DNA of 64,000 nt from Chitinophaga oryzae (GTDB taxonomy: Bacteria; Bacteroidota; Bacteroidia; Chitinophagales; Chitinophagaceae), in NCBI RefSeq assembly GCF_012516375.2, contig NZ_CP051204.2:1612001-1676000 (forward strand). The letters run 5' to 3'. Positions 8,702-18,238 of this stretch are shown here, piece after piece. The position numbers and the translations under genes were made by a program. Each line of letters starts with the position of its first letter. The stretch's first letter is position 1. Below the pieces are notes generated by a model that was not told the origin of the DNA, ran no database searches, and saw nothing but the letters and a program-made list of their open reading frames with translations.

Positions 8702-10375
8702 ATGACTAAATCTTTACAAGTCGCATTCCGCGGTATCATACTGGGAAGCATCACCTTGTTGGCTACAGACGCCTTCGCTCAGCTTAAAGTAGGTAACCAG
8801 CCCACCAAGATCAACAGATCTTCCGTACTCGAACTGGAATCCGACAGGCAAGGTCTCCTGCTCCCACGCCTTACCTCCTTTACCGACATCGATGCCCTGA
8901 CACCCCCGGATGGTATGATCGTTTATTACGCCCCCACCGACCCGGCCAAGGCTGCCGAAAAAGGACTCTACATCAGGAGAAACAACGCCTGGGAGAAAAT
9001 GGCGAACGATAAAGACGCTACCGCCAACTGGAAACTTACCGGCAACGACGCCGTAGCCGGCAACTTCATCGGTACCAACGTGGGCAGCGTACCACTGGTA
9101 TTGAAAGGACAGGGCGTAGAAGGCCTGATCATTGACAACGGTTACACCTTCCTGAAAAAACTGGACGCAGTGACTGCCGGCGTAGATGTATTGCTGGTAG
9201 ATCCGGCCACAGGGAAAGTATCTTCCCGCAAAATCAGCGAGACAGCCTTCAACTCTGCTATCAACTCCATCAATGGACTGACCGGCCCTAACCAGACACT
9301 CACTACAGCAGGCGGCACAGACTACGCTTTCACGTCTGCCGGCAGCGACCACAAACTGACAATCGTTACACAGGACGGTACCAAAACGGTAGGTCTCCTT
9401 TCCAAAGCCGACTGGGACCGTCTCGACAAAGCTGCTAAAGCACTGGTTATCGGCGGGTTCAATGCAACCCCCACCACCAACGGTCTGAGCATCGGAACAG
9501 ACGCTCTCGGCAACCCGTCGCTCTCCCTGCACGCGGCAGACGAAAACAACCCGGGTGCTCTCACTGCCGTAGCACAGACCATCGGCGGTAACAAAACCTT
9601 TAAAAACAATGTCATCGTAGACGGCAGCGGTACCATCAACAACGGCCTGACGGTTACCGGCACCACTACGCTGAACGACGACGCGATACTGAAAAAATCC
9701 CTGCAGGTAGGTACTACCTCCGAACTGAAAGGCAAAGTAACCCTCGGCAGCGTAGCCACCGGTACAGACGCGGATAAAGAAGTGCTGATGTTAGGCGCCA
9801 CCGGCGAAGTGATCAAAAAGACCCTGCCCACCGCTGCCTTCAGGGATTTCAAAAACGGTTCCGACGGTCCGGATGTACACTACACTGAAGACGCAGCTAC
9901 CAACTCCCTTACCCTCCACGTTCCTTCTGCTTCCCTCGTGGCCGACAGAGGCCTGGTAACCGGTATCGGCCAGACTTTCAAAGGCGCTAAAAAATTTAAT
10001 GACGACCTGGCTGTACGTACAAAAGTAATCGTAGGCGATACCCTCGCTGCTGCTAACTCTACCCTCCAGGTAGCAGGTTCCCTGTCTCTCAATATCGTTA
10101 GCCAGAACGCTAACTATACCATGACAGACAATGACAATACCATCCTCATGAACTGCACCAGCGGTGATCTTACTGTAACCCTCCTCTCTGCCGCCGGCAG
10201 AAAAGGAAGAGTCATCACTGTCAAAAAAATTGGCGGTACACTGGCTAAATCTTTACAGATCGTCACAACAGGCGGTGAGAAAATCGAAGACGGTACAGAC
10301 TACTTCATCTATAATGACTGGACTTTCGTAACCCTGCAATCTGACGGAGCCAACTGGTTTATCATCAGACACTAA
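8702..10375 (+). CDS. Secreted fibre-like surface protein 1
   Basis: A 557-residue exported protein. It has a signal peptide (hydrophobic GIILGSITLLATDAFAQ, cleavage after AFA) and then LKVGNQPTKINRSSVLELES-DRQGLLLPR, the N-terminal signature of a large group of Bacteroidota tail-fibre-like surface proteins. The middle is rich in Gly, Thr, Asn and Asp, with repeated motifs such as NNGLTVTGTTTLNDD and LQVGTTSELKGKVTLG that read like short beta-solenoid or fibre repeats. The C-terminus (about 470-557) is a compact beta-rich domain ending in WTFVTLQSDGANWFIIRH. There are no catalytic motifs. It is paralogous to the next gene. A structural or adhesive role at the cell surface is inference. Confidence 0.75.
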   Translation: MTKSLQVAFRGIILGSITLLATDAFAQLKVGNQPTKINRSSVLELESDRQGLLLPRLTSFTDIDALTPPDGMIVYYAPTDPAKAAEKGLYIRRNNAWEKMANDKDATANWKLTGNDAVAGNFIGTNVGSVPLVLKGQGVEGLIIDNGYTFLKKLDAVTAGVDVLLVDPATGKVSSRKISETAFNSAINSINGLTGPNQTLTTAGGTDYAFTSAGSDHKLTIVTQDGTKTVGLLSKADWDRLDKAAKALVIGGFNATPTTNGLSIGTDALGNPSLSLHAADENNPGALTAVAQTIGGNKTFKNNVIVDGSGTINNGLTVTGTTTLNDDAILKKSLQVGTTSELKGKVTLGSVATGTDADKEVLMLGATGEVIKKTLPTAAFRDFKNGSDGPDVHYTEDAATNSLTLHVPSASLVADRGLVTGIGQTFKGAKKFNDDLAVRTKVIVGDTLAAANSTLQVAGSLSLNIVSQNANYTMTDNDNTILMNCTSGDLTVTLLSAAGRKGRVITVKKIGGTLAKSLQIVTTGGEKIEDGTDYFIYNDWTFVTLQSDGANWFIIRH

Positions 10376-10380
10376 GAAAT

Positions 10381-10424
10381 AACGGTCAGGAGTATACGTT
10401 AAAATGCGTATAGTCCTGACCGTT
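10381..10424. terminator. Intergenic hairpin between the two fibre-like genes
   Basis: Arms AACGGTCAGGA-TATACG and CGTATA-TCCTGACCGTT pair over about 17 bp with one internal mismatch. No T-run follows, so it may act as a processing or stability hairpin rather than a strict terminator. Confidence 0.55.
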
Positions 10425-10472
10425 ATCTGCCTTCGCCGGCCCTGCCGATTTCCATGTAATTAATTTAGGAAG

Positions 10473-12479
10473 ATGACTGTTTTAAGATACTTACCCGTAT
10501 TGGGACTGGGACTCCTGTTTTCAGTCCGGGCCACTGCGCAACAAATGAAACTGGGGCTTCAGCCAACACTGCTCAAAAAAGAAGCACTGCTGGAACTGAA
10601 CAGCGACAGCCAGGGGCTGCTGTTGAACAGGGTGCCTAAAAGTGCCATCAGCGCCGGCGGCCCGCTGTTCAGCGCCACTGACGGTATGTTTGTATACGTA
10701 ACAGACCCGGGAGAAAAATGTCTCTACATCAAAGCCAATGGTGCATGGAAAAAAGTGGCCGACTTCTCAGGCATCACCACGGATAATATCCCTGAAGGCG
10801 CCACCAACCTGTATTTTACACAGGCAAGGGCCAGAGCGGCCTTCTCTGCCGGCAACGGTATCAACATCAGCGCCGCAGGCGTTATCAGCAACACCGGCGT
10901 ACTCACCTTTGCAGGCCGTACTCCGGATGCTACCGGAAATATCGCACCAGCCGCAACAGACTATGCTTCCTTTTACCTGCCATGGGCCAGCAAACTGACG
11001 CTCACTGCCGGCACCGGCATGAAAACGACTACCACAGCTACTAAAGACCTGAACATCAATCCCGCTTTTACCATCGACGCGGATAACGGATCGGCTATCT
11101 GGAACGCCAATAAACTGGCCTCTGTACCCGTGTCCGCCATAGCACCGGCCGCCAACCAGGTGCTGACTTTCAACGGCACCCAATGGGAGCCTAAAGCACC
11201 CGCCGGAGGCGCCGGAAATTATATTCTCAACGGAACATCCACACAAGCCGGCGCCAGCTTTAATATTGCCGGCAGTGGCGACATCGGGGGCAGCCTGCAG
11301 GTAGGAGGGAACGCTACGATGTCAGGAAATGCACTGCTCATGGGCAGATTGACCTTAAACAGCCTGGCATCCGCCACCCCCGGCGCTGCAAACGGCAAAG
11401 TATTGTCACTGAACGCAACCGGTGACGTGATCGTCACCCAAACCCTGCCAGCTACCCGTAAAATAAAGCTGGTGGCAGGCAGCGGTGTCATCAACTTCGG
11501 CGCCGCCGGAGAACAGGACCTCTCTGCCGACAGAACATGGCAGATCAGCGTTGACAGCTTTAAAAACATCTGGAACGCAAACAGGATCCAGAACAATGCA
11601 GTTGCTACCACCGCACCGGCCGACGGTGATGTGCTGAAATGGAACGCCGCCACACAAATGTATACCCCCGCTGAAGATATTACCGGTGGCGCCTCTTATG
11701 GCACCTTGGGCTCGCGCGATATTCGTAACGCCGACGCGCCGGATGAACGGTACCGCATGAAAATCTGGCAAGGCCCGTCTCCCTCGGGTATAGGCGCCGG
11801 AACTGTTCAGTATGGACCGCTCGGTACCAGCGCTTTCGCCTGGAGCGTGCTGGCCTTCAGGTCCGGAGACTATACGACTCATCTGTATTTTGATAAAAAC
11901 ACACTGGCAATACGCGAATGGGAGGGAAGCCAAAAACCACTGGCGCCCAACACAGGCACACCCATTAATCCATGGTATAAAGTGGTGACAACCTATGGTG
12001 ATAACACTTTTACGGCCGGAGGACTGCTGTTCGGCTACAAAACCAGCGACGCCTCTACCGAAACGGCACAGGACGCTGGTAATCTTTTCTGGGATAACAC
12101 GAATAAAGAACTGGGCCTGGGAACCAGTAATCCACAGGCTACGCTGGATGTGAACGGTGATTTTAAAATGGGCCAGAACGGAACGGTGCTGAATGGGATG
12201 AATAAATTTCAGGTGTCTTATACAGGCGGAGGCTCCGTCAGCGGTCAACGGCAATTGATCCTCTCTATCACTGTACCCGCGGGCACACCGGCATTAAGCA
12301 CAGATGCAAACCTGATCGTTAATCCAACGGGAGATCTGGGTACGGCAAATCCACCGATCTCTATTGGCTGGTCAAGAGTCAGCAGCAGTAACACCATCAG
12401 AGTGTCTATTGTAAATTCCGGCGGTACCAGCTATACCATTCCAAACCCATTGAGGCTTAACGTCACTGTCATTCAATAA
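10473..12479 (+). CDS. Secreted fibre-like surface protein 2
   Basis: 668 residues with a signal peptide (VLGLGLLFSVRATAQ) followed by MKLGLQPTLLKKEALLELNS-DSQGLLLNR, clearly the same N-terminal module as the upstream protein. The segment NIPEGATNLYFTQARARAAFS is typical of phage-fibre-type repeats borrowed into Bacteroidota surface proteins. The middle again carries Gly/Ala/Thr-rich repeats (GAGNYILNGTSTQAGASFNI; LGTSNPQATLDVNGDFKMGQ). The C-terminal 100 residues form a predicted beta sandwich. No enzymatic motif is visible. It ends 8 nt before the next start, so the pair is an operon. Its own T9SS sorting domain is not evident, so the export route after Sec is unknown. Confidence 0.75.
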   Translation: MTVLRYLPVLGLGLLFSVRATAQQMKLGLQPTLLKKEALLELNSDSQGLLLNRVPKSAISAGGPLFSATDGMFVYVTDPGEKCLYIKANGAWKKVADFSGITTDNIPEGATNLYFTQARARAAFSAGNGINISAAGVISNTGVLTFAGRTPDATGNIAPAATDYASFYLPWASKLTLTAGTGMKTTTTATKDLNINPAFTIDADNGSAIWNANKLASVPVSAIAPAANQVLTFNGTQWEPKAPAGGAGNYILNGTSTQAGASFNIAGSGDIGGSLQVGGNATMSGNALLMGRLTLNSLASATPGAANGKVLSLNATGDVIVTQTLPATRKIKLVAGSGVINFGAAGEQDLSADRTWQISVDSFKNIWNANRIQNNAVATTAPADGDVLKWNAATQMYTPAEDITGGASYGTLGSRDIRNADAPDERYRMKIWQGPSPSGIGAGTVQYGPLGTSAFAWSVLAFRSGDYTTHLYFDKNTLAIREWEGSQKPLAPNTGTPINPWYKVVTTYGDNTFTAGGLLFGYKTSDASTETAQDAGNLFWDNTNKELGLGTSNPQATLDVNGDFKMGQNGTVLNGMNKFQVSYTGGGSVSGQRQLILSITVPAGTPALSTDANLIVNPTGDLGTANPPISIGWSRVSSSNTIRVSIVNSGGTSYTIPNPLRLNVTVIQ

Positions 12480-12487
12480 AACATAAG

Positions 12488-14071
12488 TTGAAAAAATACC
12501 TGCTCTCCATTCTGGCCTTTATGTTGGGAATCATCCTCCCGGCAACTGCACAACAGGGCGTCTATATCCCTGATGGCGCATCCGTATGGCTGTCCGGTAA
12601 CTCAGGCGTTTTTTCAGATCTCACCAACAACGGTATCCTCGGTTCCAACCCGACGGCCACCCTCTATTTCCTCAGTAAAAAATGGACTAACGGCAACGCT
12701 GCTACGTTGCCTGATGAAAGCGCCGATGGCCGCTCCGGTATCGGTGGCAGATTCCTCTTCCTGGGGCAAAACCCGCTGTACGGCAACATCGGCCGGCAGA
12801 CCATATTCGGCAACTACAGCCTCGCCACCCGGCAGGGCAGCAGTTTCCCCAACCTCGAAATCAATAACAGCGCAGGACTGCTCCTGGATGATCTCAGCGA
12901 TCTCAAAATCCGGAACAACCTGCATTTCGCTGACGGACATATATTCCTTAACGGCTGGAACCTCCTCGTCGGAGAAAACAACCCCGGCACCATTACCGGC
13001 TACAGCGATCAGCGCTTTGTAGTGAACGGCACCGCCGCCGCAGGCGGCGCACTCTACCGTAACGGCATCAACGATGCGGCCAATAAAGTAGTGTTCCCGG
13101 TGGGAACAACCATCAGCAGCTATTCCCCCGCAGCGCTGCTGCTCGATGGCGCCACCGACATGTTCAGCGTCCGTGCATATGACAGCGTATACAGTCTCGC
13201 TATCAGTGGCCGCGCTTATCCCGACAGCTTCGTGAATAAAACCTGGCAAATCACCCGTGCCGCTTCCGGCGGAACGGCAACCGTCATTCTCCAGCATATG
13301 GATGGGGAAGAACTGCCTGCCTACACCGCTGCCCGCGATAGCAGCTATATTACCCGTTTCACCGGCAGCATATGGGACCAGGTGCCTTCCCTGGCCACCC
13401 TGCCCAAACCCGGTACCCTTACAACCAATGGCCTCGCTACGCCGGCCACCATGCATATGCGCGTCTTCACCGGCCTGGGGACAAATGAATATTTCGCCAA
13501 AACAACCCTCGTCAGCAAAGCTAAACCTGCTGTTTTCCTCAGCTTTGAAGCCTACCGGGTAGCACCACTCATGGTGCAGCTCGACTGGACCACCAGCCGC
13601 GAAGTCAACAACCTGCTGTTTGAAGTGGAACGGCGCTATGAACGGGAAGAAGTATTTTCCCGTATAGCCATCGTGCCCACAAAAGCCATCAATGGCAATA
13701 GTAACGTGCCGCTGAGCTACACCATGCAGGACCTTAATGACTATGACGGCTGGACCTACTACCGCATCAAAGCCGTGTCCCGCAATGGTAAGGAAGTGTA
13801 TTCCGAAATCCGTGCTGTACCGCCGTTTGTACAGATCGACGTATTCCCCAACCCGAATAACGGCAAGTTCAAAGTACGTATCCGTGGTATAAGAGGAGCA
13901 CTGGTAATGCAGCTCCGCGATACCTGGAGCCAGGTGATGCGCGAATATGACGTGCGCCAGGACAATGATCTGAGCATAAGCGACCTGCCGGCCGGTACTT
14001 ACTTCATGGTGCTCTATCATAAAGACACCCAGAAAGTAGCCTACACCTGCAAAGTAGTCGTGGTGCCATAA
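12488..14071 (+). CDS. T9SS type A sorting-domain surface protein
   Basis: 527 residues. The start is TTG (KKYLLSILAFMLGIILPATAQQ follows, a clear signal peptide). The central region, with YRNGINDAANKVVFPVGTT, resembles the beta-rich proteins often encoded beside fibre-like surface proteins in this phylum. The segment ending in TYYRIKAVSRNGKEVYSEI resembles the Ig-like domain before sorting signals. The C-terminal 75 residues start with VDVFPNP-like IDVFPNPNNGKFKVRIRG and end with LPAGTYFMVLYHKDTQKVAYTCKVVV, a textbook type A sorting domain, so the protein should cross the outer membrane by T9SS. The PorW/SprE-like gene at 39825 would be part of that machinery. It lies 8 nt after the fibre-like gene, which suggests the three products work together on the cell surface. 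Confidence 0.85.
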   Translation: MKKYLLSILAFMLGIILPATAQQGVYIPDGASVWLSGNSGVFSDLTNNGILGSNPTATLYFLSKKWTNGNAATLPDESADGRSGIGGRFLFLGQNPLYGNIGRQTIFGNYSLATRQGSSFPNLEINNSAGLLLDDLSDLKIRNNLHFADGHIFLNGWNLLVGENNPGTITGYSDQRFVVNGTAAAGGALYRNGINDAANKVVFPVGTTISSYSPAALLLDGATDMFSVRAYDSVYSLAISGRAYPDSFVNKTWQITRAASGGTATVILQHMDGEELPAYTAARDSSYITRFTGSIWDQVPSLATLPKPGTLTTNGLATPATMHMRVFTGLGTNEYFAKTTLVSKAKPAVFLSFEAYRVAPLMVQLDWTTSREVNNLLFEVERRYEREEVFSRIAIVPTKAINGNSNVPLSYTMQDLNDYDGWTYYRIKAVSRNGKEVYSEIRAVPPFVQIDVFPNPNNGKFKVRIRGIRGALVMQLRDTWSQVMREYDVRQDNDLSISDLPAGTYFMVLYHKDTQKVAYTCKVVVVP

Positions 14072-14145
14072 GGTTTGTTTTGCTTTTTTCGCATAATTCC
14101 CTCAATTTTGTGAGGTTATCTCACCAGGCGGTTAAATAAGCGAAA

Positions 14146-14835
14146 TTGAAAAAAATCATTATCACGATAGATGGCTACTCTTCCTGTGGCAAAAGTACGT
14201 TGGCAAAACAACTGGCTAAAAAACTGGATTATGTGTATATCGACAGCGGCGCCATGTATCGTGCAATCACGCTTTATTTCCTGCAGAACCGCGTAGACTG
14301 GGCCTCCCAGCCGGCTGTTGTAGCGGCGCTGGCGGATATTCATCTCGAGTTTGAATACAACCCGGTGTCAGGCGCCAGCGAAATGCACCTCAACGGAGAA
14401 AATGTGGAACACATGATCCGTGAAATGCTCGTAGCAGAAAAAGTCAGCGAAGTGGCTGCCGTGAAAGAAGTACGCGAGTTTGCCGTTGCCCAGCAGAAAA
14501 AAATGGGCGCCCGCAAAGGCATCGTCATGGATGGCCGCGATATCGGTACGGTGGTATTTCCCCATGCCGAACTCAAAATCTTCATGACCGCTGATATCGC
14601 TATCCGGGTGGAACGCCGCTTCAGAGAACTCTACGAGAAAAATAAAAACATCACTATAGAAGAGGTAAAAGAAAATCTGGAACTCAGAGACTATATTGAT
14701 GCCAACCGGGAAATAAGCCCCCTTCGCAAGGCCGAAGATGCTATTATACTGGATAACAGCCAGTTAAGCCGGGAAGATCAGATGGATCTCGTGATGCAAT
14801 GGGTGGAAGATGCCACGCTGGCACACACCCCCTGA
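14146..14835 (+). CDS. cmk: (d)CMP kinase
   Basis: Cytidylate kinase phosphorylates CMP/dCMP to the diphosphates for nucleotide recycling. The 229 residues show the P-loop TIDGYSSCGKST at the N-terminus, the substrate-binding YIDSGAMYRA motif, VMDGRDIGTVVFPHA and the lid/Arg region RVERRFRELYEK and RKAEDAIILDNS. The start codon is TTG, directly followed by AAAAAAATC; no in-frame ATG would keep the P-loop strand. It follows the T9SS protein by 74 nt on the same strand without a clear terminator. Confidence 0.95.
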   Translation: MKKIIITIDGYSSCGKSTLAKQLAKKLDYVYIDSGAMYRAITLYFLQNRVDWASQPAVVAALADIHLEFEYNPVSGASEMHLNGENVEHMIREMLVAEKVSEVAAVKEVREFAVAQQKKMGARKGIVMDGRDIGTVVFPHAELKIFMTADIAIRVERRFRELYEKNKNITIEEVKENLELRDYIDANREISPLRKAEDAIILDNSQLSREDQMDLVMQWVEDATLAHTP

Positions 14836-14880
14836 AATAATATTTTCTTTTATTGAAAGTCTTTTATACATTTGCCTTGT

Positions 14881-15047
14881 CCCTGCTTAACCACCAGCGG
14901 ACCATCCCAATAATTTTCCACATCCTGAAGAATTTCCTGCTACATGTTTGTATGTGAAACAATGTCAATAACTGACGGGGTTTTCCATGCTTTAACCTTA
15001 TCTGACCTGAAATATTGCCAAGGTTACTGAAGTGGGCAATGTTTTTT
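14881..15047 (+). ncRNA. Candidate small RNA (unidentified)
   Basis: TACATTTG at 14867-14874 matches TAnnTTTG, and a hairpin ATTGCC/GGCAAT followed by six T's ends at 15047, giving a predicted transcript of about 165 nt without a credible ORF. I could not match it to tmRNA, SRP RNA or RNase P. The size would suit a 6S-like RNA, but no closing stem was found. The -33 element is weak. Confidence 0.3.
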
Positions 15048-15325
15048 GCGCGCCCGGCTGATGCCTGACCGCATAAAACATGCAATAAGACAACCATTGA
15101 AATTGTGAGCGCAGAAGCGTATAAGATATTGCTGTCTATATGAAAGTCTTATTTGTAACTATATCCACAAAACCTTTGCTATTAACCGATTATTGAACTA
15201 ACTATAAATAAATTCCGCCTGGCGCGCCTTATGGCGCTTTGTCCGGCATAAAGAGAAATGTGGGATGGCATGGCTTGCCATAGCCGTTCCATATTTTCAG
15301 TAGGTGTATTCGGTTAATAGGAAGA

Positions 15326-15358
15326 AGGGGCGAATTCTTTCGCCCTTTCGCTTTTTTA
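15326..15358 (+). terminator. Terminator-like hairpin before the kinase gene
   Basis: Stem GGGCGAA/TTCGCCC with loop TTCT, then TTTCGCTTTTTT. No gene lies just upstream, so it may end an unrecognised RNA or the cmk transcript. Confidence 0.6.
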
Positions 15359-15472
15359 TCCCCTTTAAAGCCCGCTTTGTAGAAATTATTCCCAAAAACA
15401 GCCCCCTGATTCGTAATTCGTCATCCATAATTCGTAATTCTTCTTAAATTGTGTGGTCACACTGTTCAGCCA

Positions 15473-17422
15473 ATGTCTATTAAAAGTCTGTGTCTTTTAG
15501 GCTTGCTCCTGTTGGGGGCCTGTTGGGCCGCTGATGCGCAGGATTCCCTGCGGATGTATCACACCTTCGACTCCATCCGGACATTACCCAACGATACCGC
15601 CAAGGTATCTTTGCTGATCAGGGCAGGTAAACAATACAGCCGCTATTTCGATAACCACAGGTCGGAAAACCTCTTCTGGCAGGAAGCCCTCCCGCTGGCA
15701 CATAAACTGCGCTCGGCCCGGAGCCTGGCCCTCGTCTATAATGAACTGGGCACCTCCAAAAGAAACAAATCCCAGTACCTGGTGGCGGAAGATTACCACG
15801 AAAAAGCCATTAAATACGCCGAAGAAGCCAACGATACCCTGCTGATGTGCCTGTCGTTCAATAACGCCGGGGTAGACTGCCGCCGCCAGGATAAACTGCA
15901 GCAGGCCTTCGACTATCACCTCCACGCCCTGCAGCTGGCGGAAAGAATCAACGACGTCCGCAACATCTGCGTGGCCACCAACAGCATCGGTAATATCCAG
16001 CTGACAGCGGAAAACTATGAAGACGCCATCCGCCATTTTGACCGGGCGCTGAAACTGGAAGAACAAAGCCATAACGACCTCGGGGTGGCCATCAACCTCG
16101 GCAACCTCGGATATGCCTACCAGGGCCAGAACAAACTGGACCTCGCTATCCACTACTATCACCGCTCCCTTGCGGTGAACCAGAAAATAGACAATCCTAC
16201 GGGAATGGCTATATGCTATAACGCCCTCGGCGCCGCCTACAAGGAAAAAAAGGACTACGCCACCGCCATGGAATACCTCCAAAAGGCCCTCGCGGTAAAT
16301 GATAAGGTAGATGATAAAGTCCACGTGGCGGAAAGCTACCTCAACATCGGAAAACTCCTCAGTGCGCAGAACAAACACGAAGAGGCCCGTAAATACATGC
16401 AGCAGTCCATAGAACTGAGCATGTTCTGGAACTTTAAGTCCATGCTCATGGAAGCCTATAAGGCACTCGCAGCAGACTACAAGGCCAGCGGCGATTTCCG
16501 CCGCTCGCTCGACGCGGCCGACAAATCCCTGTTGTACAAAGACAGCATCCTCAACGAGAAATCTGCCATGGCACTCCAGCAAATGCAGACCATCTACGAG
16601 GTAGACCGGAAAGACAACCAGATCAAAACACTGGAGCATGATAAAGTGATCGGTGAACTGAGAAGAAAACGTAACGTAATGTTCATCTTTGCGCTGGCAG
16701 GCTTCCTGCTGATGGCGATGATCGGAGGCTTTTTCTATATCCGTCACCGTAACCTGGAAGCCAATAAACAGACCCTCCAGCTGGAACTGAAATCGTTGCG
16801 CTCCCAGATGAACCCGCACTTTATCTTCAATTCCCTGAGCTCCATACACCGTTATATCTGGAGCAATAACCAGGAAGAGGCCTCCGATTACCTGACCAAA
16901 TTCTCCCGCCTGATGCGCCTTATTTTGGACAATACGCAGCATACTTTCGTGACGCTTAACAAAGAGCTGGAATCGCTCCGCCTCTACCTCGACCTGGAAT
17001 CGCTCCGCTGCAACGGTATCTTCGAATATAATATCCGCGTAGGGCCCGATATCAACGACGAGGAAGTGCTGATCCCTCCCATGATCCTGCAACCTTATGT
17101 GGAAAACGCCATCTGGCACGGACTGGTACACAAACACAATGAGAAAGGCCAGCTCGATATCGATATCGTGCTGAAAGACAGGAGCCTGGTATGTACCATT
17201 ACCGACAACGGTATCGGCCGGCAAAAAGCGATGGAGATCAAGGAAAAGAAAGGGAAGGGGCATAATTCCGTCGGCATGAAAGTGACCGAGGGCAGGATCG
17301 ATCTGATCCGTAAAATCAACAACAAGGAAGCCAAAGTAACGGTCAACGACCTGGCAGATACTGCCGGGCAACCGGCCGGCACGATGGTGACTATTATTTT
17401 ACCGGCCGAATTCATATTTTAG
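15473..17422 (+). CDS. TPR-containing sensor histidine kinase (LytS/His_kinase family)
   Basis: About 649 residues. ATG 15473 is chosen over TTG 15449 because it begins the signal sequence MSIKSLCLLGLLLLGACWA. The periplasmic part (about 40-390) is a row of tetratricopeptide repeats (for example GVAINLGNLGYAYQGQNKLD, MAICYNALGAAYKEKKDYAT). One transmembrane helix follows (VMFIFALAGFLLMAMIGGFF). The cytoplasmic end has the His_kinase-type phosphoacceptor motif QMNPHFIFNSLSSIHRYIW and an HATPase with YVENAIWHGL and ITDNGIGR. It should phosphorylate the LytTR regulator encoded 48 nt downstream. The TPR ectodomain points to sensing through protein or peptide binding; the signal is unknown. Confidence 0.9.
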   Translation: MSIKSLCLLGLLLLGACWAADAQDSLRMYHTFDSIRTLPNDTAKVSLLIRAGKQYSRYFDNHRSENLFWQEALPLAHKLRSARSLALVYNELGTSKRNKSQYLVAEDYHEKAIKYAEEANDTLLMCLSFNNAGVDCRRQDKLQQAFDYHLHALQLAERINDVRNICVATNSIGNIQLTAENYEDAIRHFDRALKLEEQSHNDLGVAINLGNLGYAYQGQNKLDLAIHYYHRSLAVNQKIDNPTGMAICYNALGAAYKEKKDYATAMEYLQKALAVNDKVDDKVHVAESYLNIGKLLSAQNKHEEARKYMQQSIELSMFWNFKSMLMEAYKALAADYKASGDFRRSLDAADKSLLYKDSILNEKSAMALQQMQTIYEVDRKDNQIKTLEHDKVIGELRRKRNVMFIFALAGFLLMAMIGGFFYIRHRNLEANKQTLQLELKSLRSQMNPHFIFNSLSSIHRYIWSNNQEEASDYLTKFSRLMRLILDNTQHTFVTLNKELESLRLYLDLESLRCNGIFEYNIRVGPDINDEEVLIPPMILQPYVENAIWHGLVHKHNEKGQLDIDIVLKDRSLVCTITDNGIGRQKAMEIKEKKGKGHNSVGMKVTEGRIDLIRKINNKEAKVTVNDLADTAGQPAGTMVTIILPAEFIF

Positions 17423-17470
17423 CATTATCAAAAACGGACGGCGTTGCCGTACCGCTAAACCTACCACAGC

Positions 17471-18238
17471 ATGAGCGACATAAAAGCTATCATCGTAGAT
17501 GATGAGCAACATTGTATCGATGCCTTGCAAACCATGTTAGTCAGGAAGTGCCCGGGAGTAGAGGTAGTAGGATCAGCCAAAGGAGTCAAAGAAGCAAAGG
17601 AACTGGTGGATGAACTCCACCCCGATCTGGTTTTCCTGGATGTGGAAATGCCTCACCAGAACGGGTTTGAGTTACTGAAACAGTTCGAGAAGATCGGGTT
17701 TGACGTTATCTTTACCACTGCCTATGAACAGTATGCCCTTAAGGCCATCAAATTCAATGCGCTGGATTATCTCCTCAAACCTTTCAGTGTAAAGGAGTTG
17801 CAGGATGCCCTGGACAAATGCCGGGAGAAGAAGCAACAGCGGCAGCGGGATACCAACAGCCTCTCTCCGATGGATGTGTTCCTGCAAAACATGAAAACAC
17901 TGCAGCAGTCACACAAAAAAATTGCCCTCCCTACCATCAACGGATTGGTGTTTATGCCTGTACAGAATATAGTACGCTGTGAATCCACCGGCAACTACAC
18001 CCGCATCTTTTTTACAGACAAAAAGAACCTGATGGTGTCCAGGCCCCTGAAGGAATTCGAAGAACTGCTGGCCGATGTGGATTTCTTCCGGGTACACAAT
18101 TCCCACCTGATCAACCTGCAACAGATGCAATCCTATATCCAGGGAGAAGGCGGCTTTGCGCTAATGAGCGACGGGGCGCAGGTGGAAGTGTCCAGGAGAC
18201 GCAAAGCCGATTTCCTGAAACGGGCCATGCAGTTCTGA
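17471..18238 (+). CDS. LytTR-family response regulator
   Basis: 255 residues: a receiver domain (1-120; acidic pocket IVDDEQH, phospho-acceptor Asp in LVFLDVEMPHQNG, Thr in IFTTAYEQ, Lys in YLLKPF) and a C-terminal LytTR DNA-binding domain (about 150-255; VRCESTGNYTRIFF, FFRVHNSHLINL, VEVSRRRKADFL). Paired with the kinase just upstream, probably in one operon. Targets are unknown; LytTR proteins bind paired imperfect direct repeats upstream of promoters. Confidence 0.95.
   Translation: MSDIKAIIVDDEQHCIDALQTMLVRKCPGVEVVGSAKGVKEAKELVDELHPDLVFLDVEMPHQNGFELLKQFEKIGFDVIFTTAYEQYALKAIKFNALDYLLKPFSVKELQDALDKCREKKQQRQRDTNSLSPMDVFLQNMKTLQQSHKKIALPTINGLVFMPVQNIVRCESTGNYTRIFFTDKKNLMVSRPLKEFEELLADVDFFRVHNSHLINLQQMQSYIQGEGGFALMSDGAQVEVSRRRKADFLKRAMQF

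Larger units (their letters stand above)
14836..15472. other. Long gene-free region upstream of the TPR-kinase gene
   Basis: No protein gene is convincing here. The region holds a consensus -7 element at 14867-14874, two terminator-like hairpins (15014-15047 and 15326-15358), a smaller hairpin ATGGCA/TGCCAT near 15266-15285, and AATTCGTAATT repeats at about 15408-15442 of the kind seen at 3582-3691. The layout suggests one or two small-RNA genes. Confidence 0.5.

Noticed and set aside
8702..14071. A prophage or tailocin, because of tail-fibre-like repeats
   Set aside because: No capsid, portal, terminase, integrase, sheath or baseplate genes are present; all three products have Sec signal peptides.
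14881..15047. tmRNA, SRP RNA or RNase P RNA
   Set aside because: None of the conserved sequence elements of these RNAs was seen, so only a generic small-RNA candidate is reported.
15584..17371. A 595-codon open frame antisense to the TPR-kinase gene
   Set aside because: It mirrors the codon bias of the well-supported kinase on the plus strand and has no family-like motifs.
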